Source: CAUUCX01 sp041844835 (GTDB taxonomy: Bacteria; Bacillota; Clostridia; Peptostreptococcales; Anaerovoracaceae). Taken from it: 45,433 nt of DNA. Numbering within the stretch: the stretch's first letter is position 1; every line of letters starts with the position of its first letter. A program made the translations under genes and the position numbers. The notes beneath the pieces were generated by a model. The model searched no databases and was not told the origin of the DNA. It worked only from the letters and a program-made list of their open reading frames with translations. The stretch is taken from positions 1 through 45,433 of the forward strand of contig JBGZBU010000010.1 in NCBI GenBank assembly GCA_041844835.1. Direction: 5' to 3'. Of the stretch, positions 32,711 through 40,527 are shown in pieces.

Positions 32711-33727
32711 CTACATTATGTGTACGACAAACTGGGCAATGAGTGAAGTGACTGCTACCGCAATCCAGCAGGACAAGCCTAATATAATGGGGCGATATCC
32801 ATTCTTCAGCAGTTCCGGCAAATTTGTTTTCAGACCGATAGCGCTCATTGCCATTATAATCATGAATTTCCCGATGGCGGATAAATTCGAACTTAGAACA
32901 GCCGGGATCGGAGTAAAAGTGCTGATTACGGACGCGACTATAAAACCGATTACAAACCAGGGGAATGTCTTTACAATGCTGAATCCGTTTTCTTCTGCAT
33001 TATTATTTTTTGCAGATTTTCGCGCGCAGAAGATCGCAAGGATAAATGTTATAGGAACGATCATAAGCGTTCTTGTCAGCTTTACTATTGTAGCAAAGGC
33101 AAGTGCAGTGTCATTTCCGACATGGGCGCTCCATGCCGCTCCCGCCGCCACAACGGACGAGGTGTCGTTGATTGCGGTTCCCGCCCACATGCCGAAACCG
33201 ATATCCGACAGATCAAGCGCTCTTCCGAGGGGCGGAAACAGAAACACCGCAATAATATTAAACAAAAATATTGTTGATATGGATTCAGCGATTTCCTTAT
33301 CTTCAGCTGAAATTACAGGCGCGGTTGCGGCTATCGCGGAACCGCCGCATATGGATGTCCCCACTCCTATCAGGATTGAGGTTTTCCCTTGAATTTTTAG
33401 CGCGCGTCCCATTAAAAACGCGGTTATAAAAGCGGCACTGAGAGAAGAAAACATCACAAGCAGAGACATTTTTCCGACTTCAAGCACTCGATACAGATTC
33501 ATTTCAAAACCCAGCAAAATTATTGAATAGCGCAAAAGTTTGCTTGATGTAAATTTTATACCCGCCTCGAATATGTCATGTCGCTTCAGCAACGCGATCA
33601 GCATGCCCATCAGTATCCCGAAAACGGGTCCGCCTATTATAGGCAACGCATTACCTGCAAAATAAGCACAAAGTGCGATAATGAAGCAAAAAAATATTCC
33701 ATATACCGGAGACTGTTTGATTTTCAT
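32711..33727 (-). CDS. YeiH-family putative sulfate exporter (UPF0324)
   Basis: This 338-residue membrane protein has about 10 transmembrane segments. The glycine-rich GVGTSICGGSAIAATAPVI motif is the UPF0324/YeiH hallmark, and AGTAINDTSSVVAAGAAWS with LTRTLMIVPITFILA is typical of the second half. Family members are predicted anion or sulfonate exporters, with limited experimental support. GGAATTAAC precedes the ATG on the minus strand. An independent promoter lies at 33865-33893. Confidence 0.9.
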   Translation of the reverse strand: MKIKQSPVYGIFFCFIIALCAYFAGNALPIIGGPVFGILMGMLIALLKRHDIFEAGIKFTSSKLLRYSIILLGFEMNLYRVLEVGKMSLLVMFSSLSAAFITAFLMGRALKIQGKTSILIGVGTSICGGSAIAATAPVISAEDKEIAESISTIFLFNIIAVFLFPPLGRALDLSDIGFGMWAGTAINDTSSVVAAGAAWSAHVGNDTALAFATIVKLTRTLMIVPITFILAIFCARKSAKNNNAEENGFSIVKTFPWFVIGFIVASVISTFTPIPAVLSSNLSAIGKFMIIMAMSAIGLKTNLPELLKNGYRPIILGLSCWIAVAVTSLIAQFVVHIM

Positions 33728-33986
33728 GTTAATTCCTATCTTTGATTTTTAAGTAATTTGCCAATATTTTTAAGTATTTTTTCTTTGCATCTCCGGCTAT
33801 GAATGTATCGTCGGTTGATGCTGCATTTACATCGTTGTAATTAAGCCCCACACGCTACCTAACTAATATACAACAGTTGCGGTGCAAATTCAATTGCCGG
33901 AGCAGTAATATATACGATGAAAATGCTTGATAATCATGCGCGTGAAAAAGTATAATCATAGATGATCGAATAAAGAGTCGCCCGGT
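33728..33986. other. yeiH leader and A/T-rich intergenic region
   Basis: I find no gene here. It contains the yeiH transcription start region on the minus strand and a short T-rich stretch near 33750-33790. Confidence 0.4.
33865..33893 (-). promoter_or_regulatory. promoter of the yeiH-like gene
   Basis: On the minus strand TTGAAT (33888-33893) and TATATT (33865-33870) are 17 bases apart. It implies a leader of about 130 bases. Confidence 0.55.
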
Positions 33987-34036
33987 GATATGGAGCAACC
34001 ATTTGATCATGCCGGAATCTGTTGTCATGATATAAT
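33987..34036 (+). repeat. 50-bp direct repeat, copy 1, with long hairpin and extended -10
   Basis: It matches the second copy at 46 of 50 positions. GCAACCATT (33995-34003) and ATCATG pair with CATGAT and AATGGTTGC (ending at 34042), giving a near-perfect 17-bp imperfect stem. It ends in TGATATAAT, an extended -10. Confidence 0.85.
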
Positions 34037-34055
34037 GGTTGCATTCATTGTACAT

Positions 34056-34074
34056 TCAACACCGTGGGTGTTGA
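34056..34074. repeat. 8-bp perfect hairpin between the repeat copies
   Basis: TCAACACC (34056-34063) and GGTGTTGA (34067-34074) enclose a 3-base loop. No T-run follows, so it is not a terminator; it may be an operator or RNA element. Confidence 0.55.
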
Positions 34075-34090
34075 GCAATGCGGCGTTGCC

Positions 34091-34140
34091 GATATGAGGC
34101 AACCATTTGATCATGCTGGAATCTGTCGTCATGATATAAT
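34091..34140 (+). repeat. 50-bp direct repeat, copy 2
   Basis: It differs from copy 1 at four positions and lacks the 3' arm of the hairpin beyond TATAAT. It ends 49 bases before the MBL-HAD gene and also carries TGATATAAT, so it could be that gene's promoter. Confidence 0.85.
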
Positions 34141-34188
34141 AAGGACTTTTTAAAAATAAGGAATTTTACAAAATGCGGGTGAGAATGT

Positions 34189-35610
34189 ATGGAAATAAAA
34201 AGATTTGTGGGCGGCGAGCTCCGAAATAACGGTTATATCGTGTATGACGCGCAAGGCGGCGAGTGCGCGATTATTGATCCGGGATTTCAGCCCGAATTGT
34301 TTATTCGTTTCATTAATGAGAAGGATTTGAAAACGAAATATATACTGCTTACGCACCACCACTATGATCATGTAGGCGGTGTGGAAACCATAAAACATGC
34401 AACCGGGTGCGCCGTGGCAATGCATAATAAAGATATGAAAAATTACGGGAAACCGGTGGATATCTCACTAAATAACGGCGATTTAATTGAATTCGGAAGC
34501 ATAAAACTGAAAGTTATAAGCACTCCGGGGCATACGGCGGGGAGCATATGCTTCTCAACAATTGACGAGAAGCATATATTTACGGGAGATACTCTTTTCG
34601 ATAGGGAAATAGGCCGGACCGACTTGCCGTCCGGATCCGCGACAGCCATGGAGATGACAATGAAAAGCATAGTTGATTCATGGCAAGACGATACGTGCAT
34701 TTATCCGGGGCATACGGATCCGTGCGACATGAAATTTGTGCGCAGCGCCAATGAGGAGTTTAGGTATGCGCTGAAATTATCAGGCACAATAAAAATGATC
34801 GCGCTTGATCTTGATCATACCACATTGAATCAGGAAGGTGATTTGAGTTCTGATAACGCCTCGGCAATTACTAAGGCGCTTCAAAGCGGGGTGCACACCG
34901 TAATTGCTACCGGAAGATGCTTTGCCGCGCTTCCGGATTCGATAAGGAGATTTGAAGGAATTCGGTATGCGATCACTTCCAACGGGGCTAATGTCCTTGA
35001 TCTTACGAGCGGAAAGACTTTATATCACAATCTCATATCATCTGCCGCAATTACAAGCGTATGCGATATTTTAAAGAAATATGACTTTGATATAGAAGTA
35101 TTTGTAAATGGACGGGCGTACATTGATCGTAAAGCTTATGAAAAAACACTGAAATTGAATTTGCACGGACGGAGAAAATATGTGATGGCCACGCGTGATC
35201 CCGTTGATGACATATATGCGTTTATGCTTGACAATAAGTGTGAAATTGAAAATATAAATGTTATTTTTGATAATGATGCCGATAATAAAGAATTGCGCGG
35301 AATTGTCGAAAAGATTCCCGATATTACGATTACATCGTCGCTCCCGTATAATCTGGAAATAGGAGGAGAAAGCACGAGTAAAGCGGATGCATTGGAGCAT
35401 TTATGCGAAACCCTTGCGGTTGCTCCTGGGGCTGTAATGGCATGTGGAGACGGTTTGAATGATATATCAATGCTTAAAACTGCGGGGCTCGCCGTGGCGG
35501 TTGCGAATGCGGTGCCTGCGGTAAAGGAGCATGCACAGTTCACGGTTTCAAGCAGTGAGAATGCTGGTGTCGCGGAAGCGATCGGAAAGTTCGTGCTTGC
35601 GAAGAATTGA
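34189..35610 (+). CDS. metallo-beta-lactamase-fold hydrolase fused to a Cof-type HAD phosphatase
   Basis: This 473-residue protein has two catalytic domains. Residues 1-200 or so form a glyoxalase-II-like MBL fold: THHHYDHVGG (His56, His58, Asp60, His61), then STPGHTAGS, FTGDTLFD and YPGHTDP. From about residue 203 a HAD type IIB (Cof/YkrA-like) domain follows: LDLDHTTLN (Asp207, Asp209), IATGRCF, and the C-terminal MACGDGLNDISML. Both active sites appear intact. The two halves have no pause or stop between them. The ribosome site is weak (GGTGAGA). Substrates are unknown; thioester plus phosphate-ester hydrolysis in one chain is plausible. Confidence 0.88.
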   Translation: MEIKRFVGGELRNNGYIVYDAQGGECAIIDPGFQPELFIRFINEKDLKTKYILLTHHHYDHVGGVETIKHATGCAVAMHNKDMKNYGKPVDISLNNGDLIEFGSIKLKVISTPGHTAGSICFSTIDEKHIFTGDTLFDREIGRTDLPSGSATAMEMTMKSIVDSWQDDTCIYPGHTDPCDMKFVRSANEEFRYALKLSGTIKMIALDLDHTTLNQEGDLSSDNASAITKALQSGVHTVIATGRCFAALPDSIRRFEGIRYAITSNGANVLDLTSGKTLYHNLISSAAITSVCDILKKYDFDIEVFVNGRAYIDRKAYEKTLKLNLHGRRKYVMATRDPVDDIYAFMLDNKCEIENINVIFDNDADNKELRGIVEKIPDITITSSLPYNLEIGGESTSKADALEHLCETLAVAPGAVMACGDGLNDISMLKTAGLAVAVANAVPAVKEHAQFTVSSSENAGVAEAIGKFVLAKN

Positions 35611-35641
35611 GGGCGCGTTGAATTGTTTATAAACGCAGTAC

Positions 35642-36307
35642 TTAACGGATCGTCTCCTTCAAAAGAAAATGATTTTTTTGAAAGTCAATCAGCCCGTCAT
35701 TCTTCATCTTTCGGAGCTCTTTGGAAAGAGCGGTTCTTTCCAAATTGAGGTAGTCAGCCATTTGCTGGCGATCGAAAGGAATATCGAACTCCGTGGTTCC
35801 TTTTTGTATGGACATGCTGTTCAGGTAGGACATGACGCGATCTCGTATGGTTTTCGGGGCAGTGTGAAAACTCCTGCCGGAAAGCATCAGATTCTTATGA
35901 GTGGAGATTGTAAGGAGGTTGCTCACGATTTTTGCTGTCCATGATTTCTGATTCATGATGCTGCGATTAAGAGTTCCGATTGCTAAGAAAAGAATATGAC
36001 AATTCTCGTTCGCTACCACATCCACGAGCATAGGCTCGTCCGCAAGCAAACCGTATGTTTCCGCAAAGAACTCATTCTTCTCCACATGACTCAGGATCGT
36101 CTTGTTCCCCCACACATCGTTATTTTCTATTGTTACGCTGCCTTCCATTACCAGCCCCATGCTCTTGGTTGCAGAGCCTGCATGAAGGATTATTGATCCT
36201 TTCCTATATTTCTTTGTCACCGCATTTAGCCCCTCCAAGGCATCTTCGATCTCCTTTTCAGACATTCCCTGAAAAATGACGGTGTCCTTGATTTTGTTTG
36301 CATCCAT
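35642..36307 (-). CDS. Crp/Fnr-family transcriptional regulator
   Basis: This 221-residue regulator has an N-terminal cyclic-nucleotide-binding-like sensor domain (FQGMSEKEIEDALEG, YRKGSIILHAGSATKSMGLV) and a C-terminal winged helix (IPFDRQQMADYLNLERTALSKELRKMKNDGLI). No N-terminal cysteine cluster is seen, so it is not FNR itself. It diverges from a ferredoxin gene over a 102-base region with a 14-bp palindrome; HcpR/DNR-like members usually control redox or nitrosative-stress genes, so control of the neighbouring ferredoxin is a reasonable inference. Confidence 0.9.
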   Translation of the reverse strand: MDANKIKDTVIFQGMSEKEIEDALEGLNAVTKKYRKGSIILHAGSATKSMGLVMEGSVTIENNDVWGNKTILSHVEKNEFFAETYGLLADEPMLVDVVANENCHILFLAIGTLNRSIMNQKSWTAKIVSNLLTISTHKNLMLSGRSFHTAPKTIRDRVMSYLNSMSIQKGTTEFDIPFDRQQMADYLNLERTALSKELRKMKNDGLIDFQKNHFLLKETIR

Positions 36308-36331
36308 GATAATTCACCTTTTTTCAATTGC

Positions 36332-36345
36332 GTGGTTATAACCAC
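36332..36345. promoter_or_regulatory. palindromic operator between the Crp/Fnr and ferredoxin genes
   Basis: GTGGTTATAACCAC is a perfect 14-bp palindrome. Its centre (36338.5) is 41.5 bases upstream of the expected start for the -10 box TATACT at 36368-36373, the classic class II activator position. Confidence 0.6.
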
Positions 36346-36409
36346 ATACTTTTTGTTTGCATTATACTATACTATTGTCAGAGACTCAAGAAAACAGGAG
36401 GGAGAAAAT

Positions 36410-37222
36410 ATGATCAGAAAAATCATTCATATTGATGAAGAAAAATGTAATGGATGCGGATTATGCGCCACGGCTTGTCATGAGGGCGCTATAGACATGA
36501 TAAACGGGAAGGCAAAGCTTGTGAGAGAGCACTATTGCGACGGTCTCGGCGACTGCCTCCCAAGCTGTCCCACCGGGGCGATCACCTTTGAAGAGAGAGA
36601 TGCCCCCGAGTATGACGACAAAGCTGTCAAAAGAACGCAGGAAGAAAGCAGGAAGGCGGCGATGAATATGACAACAGAAGAAATCATGCAAATTGAAGAC
36701 GAGAACGAGAGAAGAAAGCTGATGATGGCGAAGATGAAAGAAGAAGACGGCACGACACATGCGGCACATGGCGGATGCCCCGGGGCGCGTTCAATGCAAC
36801 TGAAAAAAGAAGGAGCTGATTGCATTACACCGGAGATGTATGCATCACAAAAACCGATATCACATCTTGCACAGTGGCCTTGCCAGATCAAGCTGGTTCC
36901 GACACAGGCACCGTTCTTCAATGGTGCAAAGCTCTTGATTGCAGCAGACTGCAGTGCTTATGCGTATGCCAACATGCATGAGGAATTTATGCGCGGCAGG
37001 ACGACAATCATAGGTTGTCCGAAACTTGACGATATCGACTACGCCGAGAAACTTACTGAGATCATCGTGAACAACGATATCAAGGAAGTCACCATCGTGC
37101 GTATGGAAGTTCCGTGCTGCGGCGGACTTGAGCAGGCGGCAAAGAATGCACTTCAGCGAAGCGGCAAGTTCATCCCGTGGCAGGTCGTGACAATCTCATG
37201 CGACGGAAAGATTCTCAATTAA
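36410..37222 (+). CDS. 4Fe-4S dicluster ferredoxin-like protein, Crp/Fnr-regulated
   Basis: This 270-residue iron-sulfur protein starts at 36410 behind GGAGGGAG. The N-terminal CNGCGLCATAC (residues 13-23) and a CDGLGDCLPSC motif bind two [4Fe-4S] clusters. A Glu/Met/Arg-rich linker follows. The C-terminal half (PCQIKLVPTQAP, LLIAADCSAYAYANMHEEF, IGCPKLDD, VPCCGGLEQA) has further conserved cysteines. Proteins of this build are common in clostridia beside Crp/Fnr or HcpR-type regulators and hybrid cluster protein genes. Function is probably redox relay; a hybrid cluster gene is not adjacent here. Confidence 0.85.
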   Translation: MIRKIIHIDEEKCNGCGLCATACHEGAIDMINGKAKLVREHYCDGLGDCLPSCPTGAITFEERDAPEYDDKAVKRTQEESRKAAMNMTTEEIMQIEDENERRKLMMAKMKEEDGTTHAAHGGCPGARSMQLKKEGADCITPEMYASQKPISHLAQWPCQIKLVPTQAPFFNGAKLLIAADCSAYAYANMHEEFMRGRTTIIGCPKLDDIDYAEKLTEIIVNNDIKEVTIVRMEVPCCGGLEQAAKNALQRSGKFIPWQVVTISCDGKILN

Positions 37223-37280
37223 TGTTACGATCCGCGCTGATAACCATAATTAAATGACAATACAAATGAAATGTCTCCAA

Positions 37281-37318
37281 GGAGCTATGCACGATTGAAC
37301 GGGTGCATAGCTCCGTTT
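37281..37318 (+). terminator. terminator after the ferredoxin gene
   Basis: GGAGCTATGCAC (37281-37292) pairs perfectly with GTGCATAGCTCC (37303-37314). GTTTATTG follows, a weak T-run. Confidence 0.7.
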
Positions 37319-37404
37319 ATTGTAGGAGTTTCATTTTTCTCTCTGCTTTTTCGCTTGCAAGTGCAGGGCTTGAAGCCCTATGGAGAAAATGAGAAAAATT
37401 CTGC

Positions 37405-37432
37405 TTGACAATGCTGGAATATAATGTAAAAT
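37405..37432 (+). promoter_or_regulatory. promoter of the Tad-like locus
   Basis: TTGACA (37405-37410) and TAAAAT (37427-37432) are 16 bases apart, 51 bases before the first gene of the locus. It is the only good promoter I see for the whole 5.8-kb operon. Confidence 0.6.
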
Positions 37433-37482
37433 ATGCTTATAAATGGTAAATATTGTAAATCAATTTTCGAGAGAGGAGACAT

Positions 37483-38130
37483 ATGGAAAGAATCAAACCT
37501 ATTATAGGAGCAATTTTAATTATAGCGGCAATTGCAAGTATGGTTTTTTGGGAAAAGAGCGGAAGAAAGCTGTTGCTGTCGGAAGAAGTGCTTGTTGCAG
37601 CTCGTGATATTGCTGCGGGAGATGAGCTGAAAAGCGAAGATTTTAAAATCGTTTCCTTGGAAAGATCCGCGGTTATTGCGGGCGCATACGGGGCGGGTGA
37701 GCTTAAGAAATTGGACGGCTTTATCGCACGGGGATTTATCGCAGCAGGGCAGCAGATTAAAAAAAATCATTTGCAGAATGTCGATGAATATATGGACGGA
37801 CGATCATTGTTCCCGCTTAAATCGGAATGGATTTACAGTCGCAGCAGTTCGTTGAGACGAGGGGATATTGTAAAGATAGTATCTGCTTACAGCAAAGAAG
37901 ATTTTGGAGAATTTGAGGTGGCATTTGTTAAGGACGTTAATGAACAGGAAATAGTAGATACATCCGGGGATGGAGAATTAACAGCAGTTGAAACTCCTGA
38001 TATAAGAGGCAGGAAAAATCCGAGCGGCATTCCCGATCATGTCGAGATATTCGCTTCTTTAGGGGATTACAGCAGAATTATTGACAGCGTGGGTGATGGA
38101 GCAATGCTTATATTGATGCAGACGGCTTGA
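37483..38130 (+). CDS. SAF-domain protein, CpaB/RcpC-like
   Basis: This 215-residue protein has an N-terminal membrane anchor (residues 6-23 hydrophobic) and an extracytoplasmic SAF domain (VLVAARDIAAGDELKSEDF, FIARGFIAAGQQIKKNHL). This matches CpaB/RcpC proteins of Flp/Tad pilus systems. A second half (RSLFPLKSEWIYSRSSSLRRGDIVKIV) is less conserved and may bind peptidoglycan or stack in the periplasm-equivalent. GAGAGGAG precedes the ATG. It is the first gene of the Tad-like operon. Confidence 0.8.
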   Translation: MERIKPIIGAILIIAAIASMVFWEKSGRKLLLSEEVLVAARDIAAGDELKSEDFKIVSLERSAVIAGAYGAGELKKLDGFIARGFIAAGQQIKKNHLQNVDEYMDGRSLFPLKSEWIYSRSSSLRRGDIVKIVSAYSKEDFGEFEVAFVKDVNEQEIVDTSGDGELTAVETPDIRGRKNPSGIPDHVEIFASLGDYSRIIDSVGDGAMLILMQTA

Positions 38131-38147
38131 GCTTTGGAGGTGATGAA

Positions 38148-38885
38148 ATGGTAATTGTGTTTTTCGGCGCAGATTCCAAGGTGGGAACCACGATGCTTGC
38201 ACAAAGCACAGCTGAAATGATTGCAGGTTCGCGAGAGGTATTATTTTTAGCATTGAACGCATCAGTTATAAGTGCGTTTGCAGATACGGATATAAAAAGG
38301 ATTGATTTTTTTTCTCCGGAGATTCAATCCCGGATGAGGATAGAGAAATCGAAAATTACAAGAGCCGGCGGCAAGAAGAATCTTTTCATCATAGGCGGAG
38401 CGGATGACGACTTTAAGCACGAAGAATTTGCCTTGGATATGATAGACATTATGGTTGAAAATCTGAGGCGTGACTTCAGCGATATTGTAATAGATGCCGG
38501 CTCCGATCTCAAGAATGTCTTGAGCTATTCAGGCGTAATGAAAGCTGATATGAGGGTTTTGGTTTTTTCTCAAAACGGGCATTGCATTGACAGGATGCTG
38601 CACGAGAGCGCAAAATGGAAGCTTTTGAATCTTGGATTTGACGCGGTCATCGTTAATAAATACAAATCCCTGGATGTACTCGATGCGTACCAGGCTGTTA
38701 GGAAATTGCCTTTTACGCCAAAAGAGGTGGTGAGGGTTCGTTATGTGGATATGGCGCGTGAGGCGGAGGCCGAGGGGCGGACATTTGCAGATTATGGTAA
38801 CAAGCGATTTTTAAATGATTTGCAATCTTTTTCAGTTTGCAGGGATGAAAGGAGGAAAAAAAGGAAAAAACATGGGAAAATTTGA
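38148..38885 (+). CDS. TadZ/CpaE-like P-loop protein with altered Walker A
   Basis: This 245-residue MinD/ParA-type protein starts at 38148 behind TTGGAGGTGAT. The P-loop is GADSKVGTT (7-15): the deviant-Walker signature Lys11 is kept, but the catalytic P-loop Lys is Thr14. DIVIDAGSDL serves as Walker B and VLVFSQNGH follows. TadZ proteins localise Tad machines and often have atypical P-loops. ATP hydrolysis is doubtful here. It overlaps the next start by 14 bases and ends with a basic tail RRKKRKK. Confidence 0.75.
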   Translation: MVIVFFGADSKVGTTMLAQSTAEMIAGSREVLFLALNASVISAFADTDIKRIDFFSPEIQSRMRIEKSKITRAGGKKNLFIIGGADDDFKHEEFALDMIDIMVENLRRDFSDIVIDAGSDLKNVLSYSGVMKADMRVLVFSQNGHCIDRMLHESAKWKLLNLGFDAVIVNKYKSLDVLDAYQAVRKLPFTPKEVVRVRYVDMAREAEAEGRTFADYGNKRFLNDLQSFSVCRDERRKKRKKHGKI

Positions 38886-40527
38886 TTTGGGGGAAATACT
38901 TAAAGGTCAAAAGCAAAGCGAAATGTATTCAATGGAATTTCTTCGCGAAAATGCGCCGGAGGAATATGGCGGCGAATGTATGAAAAAGTGGGCGGATGCA
39001 GATAAATATGTGGCTTTTTATTCGCTATGCGATGATATAAGTCGTGAATTTTCAAAAGAATGGGACTCCGAGGACGGCGGTAACGAATATGCTCTTAAGG
39101 TGCAGAAGAATGCAATAATAGGTTATGAAAAGGAAGTTGCTTATTTCAAGAATAAAATAGAAGATATTGTTTTGCAGCGGGGATGTGAAAAAACTCCATT
39201 TCCCGGATGGTACGCGAGCTTGACAGATGCCGTATATCATGAAAATTGGGGACTTGCGGGAATGGCCGAATGGTTCGGGGAGATGTATTCGCAGAGCAGT
39301 TCAGCCAAAATAATCGGTGAACGTATATATTTTCTAAAGGACGGCGTTATGCACAAAATGCCTCAAAAAATAAGCACTGACAGGAGAAAACAGCTTATAA
39401 GGGCATTGCTTATGCTGACTCCGATGGAAAGGCTTGACAAGGATTTCCACGAAGTATACATGCTTGACGGCACGCGTATAACCATATTTAAAAGCAATAT
39501 GGTTAAGGAAAATCAAGATGTAATAATCTTCAGACGCTATATAATCCCTCGATATTCATTTGAGGAACAGGCAAAAAGGCATACCATACCCGAGGAAGCG
39601 ATTCCTCTTTTTAAGAGCATGGTCAAGCTCGGTTATAATGTAGCATTTACAGGTGCCGTTCGCACGGCAAAGACGAGTTTCTTATCCACATGGCAGAGCT
39701 ATGAAAATCCGCTGCTTGAGGGGGTTATGGTTGAGACCGATCCGGAGATACCTTTGCATAAAATGATGCCGGATGCACCGATTGTGCAGATTATTGCGGA
39801 TAATGACAAACTGAAAAGCGTCACAAAAAATCTCCTAAGGAGTGATTCGGATTACGTAATAATGGCAGAAGCGCGTGAAGGCGTCGCGCTTGACACCGCC
39901 CTCAAAATCGCTTCCAAGGGAACGCGCCGCATGAAGATAACGTTTCACTCAAGAAACCCTATGGATTTTCCGTATGATGTGGCGGAGGAAATAACAAAAA
40001 GCATGGGTGGGGATATTATGCATATTGCGCGGCGGGCGGCGGCGTCATTTGATTATATATTTCATTTTATACAACTCGCGGACAAGAGCCAAAAGCGTCT
40101 GCGCGGGATATATGAAATAGGATATGATCGCGAAAGGAAAGAGATTGCAATTAATCGTATCTGCAGGTACGATCACCAAAAAGATGCATGGAAATGGAAA
40201 TATAAAATAAGCCGAGATAAATACGAGAGCGGCATGGAGGAGGATAGGGCCGAATTTAAGATATTTTCAAGACTGCTTAAAAATTTGGAGTTGAACTCTG
40301 AAAACGGAATTATTGATAAGAGAAGATTTAAGGGGGCTCATGAAGATGATGTACAAAATTGCGAGCATGATGTTCATGTGTATGATTGTGGGCGGAATAA
40401 TCATGATTTTTCATCGGAATTTTATGGTGGCGGGAACGATCATAAGAGTAAAAATGAAAGAAAACGGCAAAAGGAGGCGAAACGGCAAGATTCACGGATT
40501 GACGCAAGAAATAAACAACATGCTTGA
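38872..40527 (+). CDS. TadA-like secretion ATPase with altered Walker A and overlapping tail
   Basis: The ATG at 38872 follows AAGGA. The 551-residue VirB11/TadA-type ATPase has MLDGTRITIF, then Walker A GAVRTAKTS (261-269) in which Ala266 replaces the usual Gly before Lys267. The Asp box is TDPEIPL, Walker B is VIMAEARE (Glu333), and the His box is ITFHS. Some residues are untypical, so hydrolysis should be tested. The last 62 or so residues (from about HEDDVQNCEHDV) have no family likeness and overlap the next gene by 188 bases in another frame. They may be a stop-loss extension. Confidence 0.82.
   Translation: MGKFDLGEILKGQKQSEMYSMEFLRENAPEEYGGECMKKWADADKYVAFYSLCDDISREFSKEWDSEDGGNEYALKVQKNAIIGYEKEVAYFKNKIEDIVLQRGCEKTPFPGWYASLTDAVYHENWGLAGMAEWFGEMYSQSSSAKIIGERIYFLKDGVMHKMPQKISTDRRKQLIRALLMLTPMERLDKDFHEVYMLDGTRITIFKSNMVKENQDVIIFRRYIIPRYSFEEQAKRHTIPEEAIPLFKSMVKLGYNVAFTGAVRTAKTSFLSTWQSYENPLLEGVMVETDPEIPLHKMMPDAPIVQIIADNDKLKSVTKNLLRSDSDYVIMAEAREGVALDTALKIASKGTRRMKITFHSRNPMDFPYDVAEEITKSMGGDIMHIARRAAASFDYIFHFIQLADKSQKRLRGIYEIGYDRERKEIAINRICRYDHQKDAWKWKYKISRDKYESGMEEDRAEFKIFSRLLKNLELNSENGIIDKRRFKGAHEDDVQNCEHDVHVYDCGRNNHDFSSEFYGGGNDHKSKNERKRQKEAKRQDSRIDARNKQHA

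Noticed and set aside
32676..33392. 238-residue + strand ORF opposite the yeiH-like gene
   Set aside because: It is a shadow of the real minus-strand membrane protein; no ribosome site and no family motif.
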